From Marinomonas posidonica IVIA-Po-181 (GTDB taxonomy: Bacteria; Pseudomonadota; Gammaproteobacteria; Pseudomonadales; Marinomonadaceae), in the NCBI RefSeq assembly GCF_000214215.1, contig NC_015559.1, forward strand, positions 434,001 to 498,000: 64,000 nt of DNA, given 5' to 3'. The notes beneath the pieces are model-generated. The model worked only from the letters and a program-made list of their open reading frames with translations. It did not search any database and was not told the origin of the DNA. Of the stretch, positions 45,146 through 53,500 are shown piece by piece. A program made the position numbers and the translations under genes. Numbering within the stretch: position 1 is the first letter of the stretch; every line of letters starts with the position of its first letter.

Positions 45146-46273
45146 GTGAGCGATCAGCTATTTAAGGAACAGCAGCAAGAACTACCAACTTTAGGCCAAT
45201 ATTATAGCCGTCAAGAAGATGAAATAGATTTGAAAGAGCTATTTTTAGCACTTTGGAAAGGAAAGTGGATTATTGTTTTATCTACTTTTTTGGTGACTGT
45301 GCTAGCAATAGCATATGCATTATCTGCGACACAGAAATGGACGGCTCAAGCTATTGTCACTGTCCCACAAGTGAGTGATTTCTCTCAATATCAAAAAATG
45401 GTGAATGGTTTTCAGCCCGCTTTTGATATATATCAAGAAGATGGGGCTGTATTGGTAAGTGAGAGCTTAGCTTCTTTAGTTGATTCTGAAAAGTTATTTT
45501 CATTGTATATACAACAGTTTCAGTCTAAGTCAAATAAGTTGGATTATATAGCGACACTAGAGGCTTTTAAGCAGGACAAAGCTTTGATCAGCAGCGAGCT
45601 GTCTGACGAAGAGCTTGAGCGGGCTGAGCAATTACTTTATTCAAAGTGGTCTGATAAATTAGATTCTTCTTCGCAAAAAGATAATTCGTCAATATATACC
45701 TTGAATGGCACATGGGAAAACGCCGAGGGCAGTTTTTCATTCCTAGCAGGCTACTTAGATTATATCGATGTAAAAGCCAAGAATGTTGCCATTTCAAACT
45801 TAGCTTCTATCGTCAATGGTAAATTTAATGGGCTGACTCAAGAAAAGCGTTTGTTAGAAGATCAGGCAAAAAGTCGTTTGAAGATTGAACTGGAACAATC
45901 TAGGTATGCATTACAGATTGCTAAAGCAGCCAAATTGAATGCCCCAGTAGAAAACTTGGGTGATAAGGATATATTCTCAATTAATATGGGGGCGAATGCT
46001 TTAGAGGCAAAAGTTAAGGTTCTTGAGCGTTTAGAGCAGCTAGAGATACTGGAGCCAAAAATTCAAATTATAAACTCTAAGCTCAAACTATTGAACCAGT
46101 TAGCTGTTGATCCAAGTATCGTATTCCAAACCTCAAGATTTATTGAGCGTCCGGAGAAACCTTTGAGTCGTACTTCACCTAAACGACCTTTAATTGCTAT
46201 TTTAGGTACTTTTCTTGGCGGTCTGTTGGGTTGCTTTATTGTTTTAGTAAGGTTTGCTTTTCGAGAAAAGTAG
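45146..46273 (+). CDS. Wzz-type polysaccharide chain-length determinant
   Basis: This PCP-1-like inner-membrane protein would set the length of a surface polysaccharide. The 375-residue product has a first membrane helix at ~42-62, a long coiled periplasmic domain and a second helix at ~347-370 preceded by the proline-rich RPEKPLSRTSPKRP. Translation starts at GTG 45146, with GGGG about 8 bases upstream. An out-of-frame ATG at 45142 would give only a 7-residue peptide. No glycosyltransferase, wzx or wzy genes are adjacent, so it is an orphan. Codon use looks more AT-rich than in its neighbours. Confidence 0.85.
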   Translation: MSDQLFKEQQQELPTLGQYYSRQEDEIDLKELFLALWKGKWIIVLSTFLVTVLAIAYALSATQKWTAQAIVTVPQVSDFSQYQKMVNGFQPAFDIYQEDGAVLVSESLASLVDSEKLFSLYIQQFQSKSNKLDYIATLEAFKQDKALISSELSDEELERAEQLLYSKWSDKLDSSSQKDNSSIYTLNGTWENAEGSFSFLAGYLDYIDVKAKNVAISNLASIVNGKFNGLTQEKRLLEDQAKSRLKIELEQSRYALQIAKAAKLNAPVENLGDKDIFSINMGANALEAKVKVLERLEQLEILEPKIQIINSKLKLLNQLAVDPSIVFQTSRFIERPEKPLSRTSPKRPLIAILGTFLGGLLGCFIVLVRFAFREK

Positions 46274-46475
46274 TTTTTGAGGATTCAAAAGGATGATTTT
46301 TAAATAACTGAGGTTTGCTCACATAGCTAAAAATTTTAGAAACTATAACGATAGGGATTTTTGATAGTGCACGTGTGCTCTGAAAGGTAGTCGAAGGAGG
46401 CCTGCATAGAGATAGGTCTTCAAGTGTGCAGAAGCTTATCTAAGCCTGAACTAACACGGTGATTCTTGTTTAGAC

Positions 46476-46510
46476 AATAAAAAAAGCGACCAAAGGTCGC
46501 TTTTTTTATT
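46476..46510. terminator. Bidirectional terminator between wzz and the hns-like gene
   Basis: A perfect 16-bp stem (46476-46491 with 46495-46510) with an AAA loop and A/T runs in both arms, located 20 bases from the hns stop. Confidence 0.92.
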
Positions 46511-46529
46511 GAGGTTTATCAGTGCTTGT

Positions 46530-46928
46530 TTATTTAATTTCTACACTGTCGCGGCTATTGCCAGCATCAAAGTATTCTTGGAACACTTTTGGTGTTCGGC
46601 CACGGCCAGTCCACTCATGAACTTCACCCGCGACTTCAAGGCGGTATTTAGGCTCGACTGTTTTGCCTTTAGTTGCGCCTGTTTTTGGTGTGGTAAGAAG
46701 AGCAACTTCTTCCATAGTGAGACCGCTTTTTGCGATTAAATTAGCAATTTCTTCAGCGCGAGCGGATTTCTCCGCTTGTTCAGCCGCTTTAGAGGCTTCT
46801 TCTTCTTTTGCTTTTTCTAATGCGTTGTTTAGCCCGGCAATTAGATTCTCAAGTTGTGCAACGCTTAGCTCTTTCGCGGCAGCGCGTGCTTTTGCTTTAT
46901 TGCCTGCTAACTCAAGTAATAAACTCAT
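46530..46928 (-). CDS. H-NS family nucleoid protein
   Basis: H-NS family proteins bind AT-rich DNA and silence horizontally acquired genes. The 132-residue product has an N-terminal coiled-coil oligomerisation region (~5-65, rich in Ala/Glu/Lys) and the C-terminal DNA-binding domain with YRLEVAGEVHEWTGRGRTPK. The WTGRGRTP core contains the R-G-R AT-hook-like grip of the family. Family is sure; whether it is the main H-NS/MvaT-equivalent or a paralogue is not known. The 286-base upstream region is extremely AT-rich, suggesting autoregulation. Confidence 0.9.
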   Translation of the reverse strand: MSLLLELAGNKAKARAAAKELSVAQLENLIAGLNNALEKAKEEEASKAAEQAEKSARAEEIANLIAKSGLTMEEVALLTTPKTGATKGKTVEPKYRLEVAGEVHEWTGRGRTPKVFQEYFDAGNSRDSVEIK

Positions 46929-47214
46929 TAATTTCCCCTATTTAACGGTGAGAACTGGTTGCGTATGGTCCTGTACTGAAAAATAGATCCATCTTTTAAA
47001 CCCAGTTATATATGTGTTCAAATGACATCGATGATTAAATAACTTTTAAATACATTGGTTTGATGCTTCAAAAATTCAAAAAAGAATACATAAATTATAT
47101 TCAATGTAATCGAAAAGTCTAATTTCATTGTAGATTCTAATCAAAATATAATTAATATGCTAATACAATTTCATCTGCTAATTGTTATCAATGTGTAAAA
47201 AAATAGGTTAATAA
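46929..47214. promoter_or_regulatory. Very AT-rich divergent region between hns-like gene and tex
   Basis: This 286-base spacer is dominated by A and T, especially 47030-47214, and should be intrinsically curved. It must contain both divergent promoters and is a natural target of the H-NS protein encoded next to it. No single promoter could be assigned with confidence. Confidence 0.45.
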
Positions 47215-49374
47215 ATGAAAGGCATTTCTCAGATTTTAAGTGACGAGTTTTCATTATCAATACAATATTCAGGCAATATCATTGATTTGTTTGAAGAAGG
47301 CGCCAGTGTGCCTTTCATTGCTCGTTATCGTAAAGAGAATACGGGTGGTATGTCCGATATTCAACTTCGAGCCTTTTATGAAAGGTGGCAATATCTTGTC
47401 GAATTAAATAAACGTCGAGACAATATTCTTTCTTCTTTGTCAAAAGACAGTAACGTCCCTGAACTTGTTAACCAAAAAATTCGAAACGCGATGTCGAAAA
47501 CAGAATTAGAAGACATTTACGCACCTTATAAAAAATCCAGAAAAAGTAAGATGGGTGAGGCCATTGCTAAAGGGTTAATGCCCTTAGCCGTGGCGCTTTG
47601 GCAGGGGCGATGTCTTTCTGATGTGGCAAAAGTGGCCATTTGGTGTCAGCAAAACAAATTAAATCTAGACTCAACAATGGCGTTGCAAGGTGCGCAAGAT
47701 ATTTTGATAGAGACAATTTCGACGGACAGTGATTTATTAAAAGTGGCTCGACAAGCCATGATGAAACAAGGTGTGATTACTAGCCGAGTATTGCGAGGTA
47801 AAAAACAAGAAGGGGAAAAGTTTCGGGATTATTTTGAATATGAAGAAGCTGTCTCGAAAGTGGTTTCTCATCGTCTTTTGGCCCTTTTCAGGGGAAAGAA
47901 GGCAAATATATTAAAATTAGGGGTTGTGTTTAAAGGACAAGTTGATTGTCCTAATTTTCTTTATTTGTCACATCTAACAAGATTATTCGATGGTAATCAA
48001 AAATCCGCATCCTTGTCGACCATCCAAATGTACTATGTTTATCTCGCTTGGCAAACAAAATTGCAGGCCAAGTTGGAAACAGATGTGCTTGCACAACTGA
48101 AAGACAAAGCCGAAGACGGTGCCATTCAAGTTTTTGCGAATAATTTAGAAGACTTGTTAATGGCTGCGCCAGCGGGTGCCCATCGAGTTATTGGTGTGGA
48201 TCCAGGTTTTCGCAATGGTGTGAAGCTAGCGGTTATCGACGAACAAGGAAATGTCTTGGATTATGGGGTGATTTATCCGCATGCACCTCAAAACCAGGTT
48301 CAGGCGGCACAGCAGAAGCTCAGTCAGTTGATTCAGCAGCATCAAATCCGTTGGGCCGCGATCGGAAATGGTACGGCTTCGCGAGAAACGGAAGCGTTAT
48401 TGAAGGATCTTATTGCTACAGAAGGATTATCTTGTCAGGCGGTTGTGGTGAGCGAAGCAGGTGCTTCGGTCTATTCCGCCTCGCCGTTAGCGAGTGCTGA
48501 ATTTCCTGATTTGGATGTCACCATTCGTGGCGCCATATCCATAGCTCGGCGTTTTCAAGACCCATTAGCCGAGCTGGTAAAAATTGATCCTCAAGCAATA
48601 GGGGTGGGGCAGTATCAGCACGATATCAAAGTCAGCGCTTTGTCGACGTCTCTTACAAACGTGGTGGAAGATTGTGTTAACCGAGTTGGCGTCGACATCA
48701 ATCTTGCGTCTGCGTCATTGTTGTCCTACGTCTCTGGGTTAAGTGATCGCATTGCACAGAATATTGTAGCTTACCGAGAATCCAAAGGACGCATTGAATC
48801 TCGAACAGAATTGAAGAAAGTCAAAGGCATAGGTGATAAGTGTTTTGAGCAGTGTGCAGGTTTTTTACGTATCTTGAATGGTAAAGAACCACTGGATGCC
48901 TCGGGGGTTCATCCAGAGTCATATGCACTGGTACGCAGTATGGCAGTGAAATTGGCGCTGACTAGTCGTGAATTGTTGAATAATAACGTCGCTTTGCAGC
49001 AGTTAAAAACGTTAGCGCCCAGCTTTCAAAATGCAGGGGATTATACCTATTCAGACATTTTGAATGAGCTTGACAAGCCCGGCCGAGACCCTCGCCCCGA
49101 ATTTACCTATGCGGCTTTTGATCAAAGTATTCAGTCATTAGACGATCTCCATGAAGGTATGACGCTAGAAGGTGTGGTGACCAATGTGGCTGCCTTTGGG
49201 GCATTTGTGGATTTAGGGGTACATCAAGACGGTTTGATTCACATTTCACAATTAGCCGATCGATTTGTAAAAGACCCTCGGGATTTAGTGCGAGTAGGGC
49301 AGGTGGTTAAGGTGATGGTGTTAGAGGTGGATGTGAAACGAAAACGCATAGCCTTAAAGGCGCAGGGGTTGTGA
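47215..49374 (+). CDS. Tex-family RNA-binding transcription accessory protein
   Basis: Tex binds nucleic acids and affects transcription and toxin expression in several bacteria. The 719-residue protein has the Tex N-terminal helical region (VPFIARYRKENTGGMSDIQLR), a YqgF/RNase H-like domain from ~320 (VIGVDPGFRNGVK), tandem helix-hairpin-helix motifs (~500-560) and a C-terminal S1 domain (~645-715, GVVTNVAAFGAFVDLGVHQDGLIH). It ends right after the S1 domain, so it is 50-60 residues shorter than typical Tex, which has a basic tail. Several central motifs diverge from the usual sequence, so this may be a paralogue. Confidence 0.87.
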   Translation: MKGISQILSDEFSLSIQYSGNIIDLFEEGASVPFIARYRKENTGGMSDIQLRAFYERWQYLVELNKRRDNILSSLSKDSNVPELVNQKIRNAMSKTELEDIYAPYKKSRKSKMGEAIAKGLMPLAVALWQGRCLSDVAKVAIWCQQNKLNLDSTMALQGAQDILIETISTDSDLLKVARQAMMKQGVITSRVLRGKKQEGEKFRDYFEYEEAVSKVVSHRLLALFRGKKANILKLGVVFKGQVDCPNFLYLSHLTRLFDGNQKSASLSTIQMYYVYLAWQTKLQAKLETDVLAQLKDKAEDGAIQVFANNLEDLLMAAPAGAHRVIGVDPGFRNGVKLAVIDEQGNVLDYGVIYPHAPQNQVQAAQQKLSQLIQQHQIRWAAIGNGTASRETEALLKDLIATEGLSCQAVVVSEAGASVYSASPLASAEFPDLDVTIRGAISIARRFQDPLAELVKIDPQAIGVGQYQHDIKVSALSTSLTNVVEDCVNRVGVDINLASASLLSYVSGLSDRIAQNIVAYRESKGRIESRTELKKVKGIGDKCFEQCAGFLRILNGKEPLDASGVHPESYALVRSMAVKLALTSRELLNNNVALQQLKTLAPSFQNAGDYTYSDILNELDKPGRDPRPEFTYAAFDQSIQSLDDLHEGMTLEGVVTNVAAFGAFVDLGVHQDGLIHISQLADRFVKDPRDLVRVGQVVKVMVLEVDVKRKRIALKAQGL

Positions 49375-49386
49375 TAACGTCTTGAT

Positions 49387-49422
49387 CTAAAAAAGCACCA
49401 GTTAATGAGTTAACTGGTGCTT
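49387..49422 (-). terminator. Terminator of azoR, between tex and azoR
   Basis: A perfect 13-bp stem AAGCACCAGTTAA/TTAACTGGTGCTT with a TGAG loop has a TTTTTTAG tail on the minus strand, past the azoR stop. It may also end tex transcripts. Confidence 0.82.
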
Positions 49423-49449
49423 AAAAGGGAAAACTAGGTTTGCTGAGAT

Positions 49450-50043
49450 TTAAACTGCTGCAGCAATCTGTTGTTTTGCTTGATCAAACGCTTGCTCACC
49501 TGGTTCGCCTAGGGCTTGTCCACCGGCAGTAAAGGTCTCTTTGACGTTTAAGCCAAGGAAGCCAAGGAAAGTGTTGATGTAAGGTGCTTGGTGATCCATT
49601 GGTGTTTCTGCAAGGAAACTACCGCTTGCTGTGAATACGTATGCGTCTTTCTTTAACAGACCTTCAGGTCCTGTCTCTGTGTACTGGAAAGTACGACCAG
49701 CACGTGCCACATAGTCAAAATAAGACTTAAGAGTGGATGGTATGCTGAAGTTGTACATAGGTGCAGAGACAGTGATCAGATCTGCGGCTTCTAGTTCATC
49801 GATCAGTTCGTCACCAATAGCAACGATGGCTTTCTGTTCTGTCGTGCGGTTTTCTTCTGGTGTGAACAAAGCGCCTAGGGTTTCACTTGTGAAATGCGGC
49901 AGTGGATTCGCATCAACATCACGGGTGACTACGTTACCCTCTGGGTTTTTTGCTAACCATTTTTCGACAAACGCATCTGTCAGTTGACGAGATTTAGAGT
50001 TAGCGCCAGCGGCACTTGAATCAATACGTAATAAAGTAGTCAT
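49450..50043 (-). CDS. azoR: FMN-dependent NADH-azoreductase AzoR
   Basis: This flavodoxin-fold enzyme reduces quinones and azo compounds with NADH. The 197-residue product has the N-terminal RIDSSAAGANSKSRQLTD FMN-phosphate loop, APMYNFSIPSTLKSYFD and TASGS motifs. It is divergent from a LysR gene, a common arrangement for quinone-responsive control. Confidence 0.93.
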   Translation of the reverse strand: MTTLLRIDSSAAGANSKSRQLTDAFVEKWLAKNPEGNVVTRDVDANPLPHFTSETLGALFTPEENRTTEQKAIVAIGDELIDELEAADLITVSAPMYNFSIPSTLKSYFDYVARAGRTFQYTETGPEGLLKKDAYVFTASGSFLAETPMDHQAPYINTFLGFLGLNVKETFTAGGQALGEPGEQAFDQAKQQIAAAV

Positions 50044-50116
50044 ATAAACGTCTCCTTAGTCATGAATTTAGCTTCAATGGTTCAGTTATTTGAAAGTAAA
50101 ATGATGATATAACCAA

Positions 50117-50164
50117 ATTATTCGATAAAAAAGTGACATTTTTTGGAGATATTGATCGAATAAT
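50117..50164. promoter_or_regulatory. Long-spaced inverted repeat between azoR and LysR gene
   Basis: Perfect 10-base arms ATTATTCGAT (50117-50126) and ATCGAATAAT (50155-50164) are separated by 28 bases in the 164-base divergent promoter region. This spacing fits a LysR-family tetramer binding two half-sites. Confidence 0.55.
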
Positions 50165-50207
50165 ACGATACTTTAATTTCAAATTGGTTTGAAAAAGAAG
50201 AACAGAT

Positions 50208-51125
50208 GTGAAATCCCCAAGAGTGACATTAGAGCAGTGGCGAGTATTGCAAGCCGTGGTTGACAAAGGTGGCTTCGCACAAGCGGCAGAAGCCTTACAC
50301 AAAAGTCAGTCATCTGTGAGCTATACGGTAGCTAAGTTGCAGGAGCAGTTAGGTTATCCTTTGTTAATTATCGAAGGTCGAAAAGCCAAGTTAACAGAGC
50401 GAGGAGAAGTCTTATTACGGCGTTCTCGACATTTGATAAAAGAAGCCGTTGAGTTAGAAGAGCTAGCACATACCTTAGGTCAGGGTTGGGAGCCAGAGTT
50501 AGAACTGGTGGTGGATCAAACATTTCCAACCCCTGCGTTATTGAGAGCTTTAAAAGCATTTGAACCTCAGAGTCAAGGAACGCAAGTACAATTAAAAGAA
50601 GTGGTGTTAAGCGGCAGTCTAGAAGCCTTGCAAAATGGCCGGCCTGACTTAGTGCTCAGTGGTATCGTACCAAAAGGCTATTTGGCGGACCCGATTGTTG
50701 AAGTGGAATTAGTGGCGGTGGCGTCTCCCTTGCACCCCTTAATGGAAGAGAAAGAGCCGATTAATAATGAGCGGCTCAGTCGAGAGTTACAGTTAGTGAT
50801 CCGAGATTCTGCCGTTGAGTCTTCCATGGATGCGGGCTGGTTGGGGACGGAAAGACGTTGGACGGTTTCTAGTGTGCAATCGGCTTTGGAAATTGTGGTT
50901 AGCGGAGTTGGATTTGCTTGGTTGCCGAAAGCAGATATTTTTGATGAACTAGCTAACGGAAAATTGAAAAAATTGAGTTTAGTCTCTGGTAGTGAGCGTA
51001 ACTTTCATTTGTATGCCATTTTTGGTAAGGGTGAGCGAACTGGGCCGGCGACACGATTACTGGTTGAGTTGTTGCAAGAGGAATGCAATGCTTGCCCAAC
51101 CAGAGTGACTCCTATATCAGCCTAA
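50208..51125 (+). CDS. LysR-type transcriptional regulator
   Basis: The 305-residue protein has an N-terminal winged helix (GGFAQAAEALHKSQSSVSYTVAKL, ~residues 20-45) and a LysR effector domain from ~90. Translation starts at GTG 50208. It is divergently arranged with azoR and probably activates it in response to quinones or thiol stress, using the inverted repeat between them. It resembles regulators paired with AzoR or NAD(P)H-quinone reductases. The inducer is unknown. Confidence 0.85.
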   Translation: MKSPRVTLEQWRVLQAVVDKGGFAQAAEALHKSQSSVSYTVAKLQEQLGYPLLIIEGRKAKLTERGEVLLRRSRHLIKEAVELEELAHTLGQGWEPELELVVDQTFPTPALLRALKAFEPQSQGTQVQLKEVVLSGSLEALQNGRPDLVLSGIVPKGYLADPIVEVELVAVASPLHPLMEEKEPINNERLSRELQLVIRDSAVESSMDAGWLGTERRWTVSSVQSALEIVVSGVGFAWLPKADIFDELANGKLKKLSLVSGSERNFHLYAIFGKGERTGPATRLLVELLQEECNACPTRVTPISA

Positions 51126-51134
51126 TGGATTTTG

Positions 51135-51169
51135 CTTTTATCGACTTGTCATCGAGTAAGTTGATAAAG
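51135..51169 (+). terminator. Hairpin between LysR gene and PPOX flavoprotein gene
   Basis: An 11-bp stem TTTATCGACTT/AAGTTGATAAA with one G-T pair lies between two convergent genes. No strong T-run follows. Confidence 0.4.
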
Positions 51170-51184
51170 GCGTAATGGTATCAT

Positions 51185-51745
51185 TTAGATAGATGACGTT
51201 ACTTGATCTTGTATGATTTTTAGCAAAGACGGCAAGAATGTTCGATCTACTTTATGATCGTCTGACCATAGCTTCGCAAAAGCAATGGCTTTCGGGCAGT
51301 GAAAGAGAGTGGTCTCCACGTTGATTTTAACCACCAATTTAGGGCGTTTTTGGCCTTCATAAAACCTATCCAGCAAGGCTTCGTCAGTATGAAGGGTGGC
51401 CGAACCCTGTACGCGAACAATTTCTCCTATCCCTGGAATCATAAATAACAGACCCATTTTAGGGTTGTCGATCAGGTTTCTCAAACTGTCCAAACGGTTG
51501 TTGCCTGACATATCAGCAAACGCCAGTGTGTGAGGATCCAAAACCTTGACAAAACCTGGCTCTCCGCCACGGGGCGAGACGTCGTTAAATCCAGCTTTGT
51601 CCGTTGTGGCGATGACAGCATAAGGGCTGTGTTTAATAAAATGGATGGCGTGCTCTTCTAAGTGCATGATTTCCTTGCTTTCGGCAAGTGGATGAGGTGC
51701 ATCGTAGAGCTGGTTTAGAGCCTCATGGCTAACAATTTTTGTCAT
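51185..51745 (-). CDS. PPOX-class FMN-binding flavoprotein (pyridoxamine 5'-phosphate oxidase-like)
   Basis: This split-barrel flavoprotein belongs to the MSMEG_1061-like group of the pyridoxamine phosphate oxidase superfamily. The 186-residue product (start 51745, with GAGGG upstream) has VIATTDKAGFNDVSPRGGEPGFVKV and the FADMSGNNRLDSLRNLIDNPKMGLLF block. These members are general F420/FMN-dependent reductases or haem-binding proteins, and a specific substrate cannot be given. A longer frame to 51805 lacks a ribosome-binding site. Confidence 0.85.
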   Translation of the reverse strand: MTKIVSHEALNQLYDAPHPLAESKEIMHLEEHAIHFIKHSPYAVIATTDKAGFNDVSPRGGEPGFVKVLDPHTLAFADMSGNNRLDSLRNLIDNPKMGLLFMIPGIGEIVRVQGSATLHTDEALLDRFYEGQKRPKLVVKINVETTLFHCPKAIAFAKLWSDDHKVDRTFLPSLLKIIQDQVTSSI

Positions 51746-51841
51746 CGTATCCCTCTGTTGAACGGTTTGACTGGAGCATGGGGCAGTATTGTAAATCAAT
51801 CTCACTTATAAAAGTACGCTCTTCTAAATAGGTGAAAGCAG

Positions 51842-51932
51842 CTGACAATTATTCTTTTAGAGTGTCAGATTAGAAGAAATAAATCAGAGTGTTAGCGTGA
51901 AAATTTAAAATTGTCATTTTATTTTTGACAAT
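51842..51932. promoter_or_regulatory. TGACA/TGTCA dyads upstream of glmU
   Basis: Two dyads occur in the 270-base gap between the PPOX gene and glmU. They are CTGACA-N15-TGTCAG (51842-51868) and ATTGTCA-N9-TGACAAT (51910-51932). Their shared TGACA half-site suggests one DNA-binding protein. A TTGACA (51925-51930) within the second could be a -35 box, but no matching -10 is evident. Confidence 0.35.
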
Positions 51933-52014
51933 TCGCCTTGTTGTGTTTTGAGGAAAACGATCTAATAGATTAAATAGACAAAATTCATTATCAGATATTA
52001 TACAAGGAAGCGTC

Positions 52015-53376
52015 ATGAGTCAGGACATCGTAATTCTTGCTGCAGGCAAAGGCAGCCGAATGAAATCCTCTTTTTCCAAGGTATTGCACAAGGTTGGTGG
52101 CGTTGCCATGGTTAGGAGAGTGCTGGCGACGGCCGCTTCCATGACAAATGCTAAATTACACTTAGTGGTTGGCCATCAAGGTGAGCAAGTGACTAACCAT
52201 TGTCAGGATTTTGCGGCCAATGTGGTTTGGCAAAACAATCCTCAAGGTACTGGCGACGCATTGCGTCGCGTGGCTTCTTCTCTACAGTCTGAGGGCTCAA
52301 CTCTGACGCTTTATGGCGATGTTCCTTTAATACGCCCTACTACATTGGAGAAAATGGCGGCCTTATCCACACCAAACACCTTAGTGTTATTGACCATTTC
52401 CCTAGATAACCCAACAGGTTATGGACGTATTGTGCGTAATGCAGACGGAAATGTGTGTGCCATTGTCGAACAAAAAGACGCGTCAGCGGAAGAGTTGGCC
52501 ATTAATGAAGTGAATACTGGCATCTTACTGGCACCTAACCAGCCGTTACAAACTTGGTTGGCCGCGCTGACCAATGATAATGCTCAGGGGGAATTTTACC
52601 TCACTGATATCATTGCTATGGCCGCGAAAGATGGCGTTGATATAGTCACAGTACAACCGGAAAACGAAGCGGAAGTGGCTGGCGTGAACGATCGCGTTCA
52701 GTTGGCCGCATTGGAGCGCGAGTGGCAGCAGCAACAAGCCATTCAATTGATGCAAAATGGGGCCACTTTATTAGACCCTGCTCGTATTGATGTTCGTGGT
52801 GAGTTAATCACGGGTGAAGATGTGATCATCGACGTGAACTGTGTGTTTGAAGGCAAGGTTGAGTTGGGTGATGGTGTGGAAGTCGGTCCGAACTGTCATC
52901 TAAAAGACTGTGTGGTCGGCAAGGGTACAGTGATTAAAAGCCATTCCATGATAGACGAAAGCCAAGTCGGAGAGGCTTGCGATATCGGTCCATTTGCGCG
53001 GTTACGACCAGGTACACGTTTGGCGAACAAAGCAAAAATAGGCAATTTTGTTGAAACCAAAAAAGCGAACATTGGTGAAGGCAGTAAGGTCAATCATTTG
53101 AGTTACATAGGTGACACGGAAATGGGGGCTAACGTAAATGTTGGCGCGGGTACCATTACTTGTAACTATGATGGTGTGAATAAACATCTGACGCAAGTCG
53201 CCGATAACGTTTTTATTGGCTCAAACTCGGCTTTAGTGGCACCGGTTCAGGTGGCTGAAGGCGCAACGATTGCTGCAGGCTCGACCATTACCAAGGCCGT
53301 AGGTGAAAAACAATTGGCGTTCGCTCGATCTCGACAAGCCAACAAAGATAATTGGCCAAGACCGGTTAAAAATTAA
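52015..53376 (+). CDS. glmU: Bifunctional GlmU (N-acetylglucosamine-1-P uridyltransferase / glucosamine-1-P acetyltransferase)
   Basis: GlmU makes UDP-GlcNAc for peptidoglycan and LPS. The 453-residue protein has the N-terminal pyrophosphorylase loop LAAGKGSRMKSSFSKVLH and the QNNPQGTGDALRR and GDVPLI motifs. A C-terminal left-handed beta-helix of hexapeptide repeats follows from ~250, ending with the acetyltransferase site NYDGVNKH. AAGGAAGCG precedes the ATG. It is 124 bases upstream of glmS. Confidence 0.97.
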   Translation: MSQDIVILAAGKGSRMKSSFSKVLHKVGGVAMVRRVLATAASMTNAKLHLVVGHQGEQVTNHCQDFAANVVWQNNPQGTGDALRRVASSLQSEGSTLTLYGDVPLIRPTTLEKMAALSTPNTLVLLTISLDNPTGYGRIVRNADGNVCAIVEQKDASAEELAINEVNTGILLAPNQPLQTWLAALTNDNAQGEFYLTDIIAMAAKDGVDIVTVQPENEAEVAGVNDRVQLAALEREWQQQQAIQLMQNGATLLDPARIDVRGELITGEDVIIDVNCVFEGKVELGDGVEVGPNCHLKDCVVGKGTVIKSHSMIDESQVGEACDIGPFARLRPGTRLANKAKIGNFVETKKANIGEGSKVNHLSYIGDTEMGANVNVGAGTITCNYDGVNKHLTQVADNVFIGSNSALVAPVQVAEGATIAAGSTITKAVGEKQLAFARSRQANKDNWPRPVKN

Positions 53377-53500
53377 CGGTTAGAGCTCAAAAAGATATCT
53401 CTATATATCGTCATATGTGGTGAAACATATGGCATAAAGCTTGAAACAAACTGTATTGATAGATTGGCGAGAGTGCCAATCTATCTCAAAAGGATTCAAT

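Noticed and set aside
53412-53431. CATATG-N8-CATATG in the glmU-glmS gap considered as a riboswitch or ribozyme element
   Set aside because: The 124-base leader is too short and lacks the glmS ribozyme fold. Gammaproteobacterial glmS does not use it.
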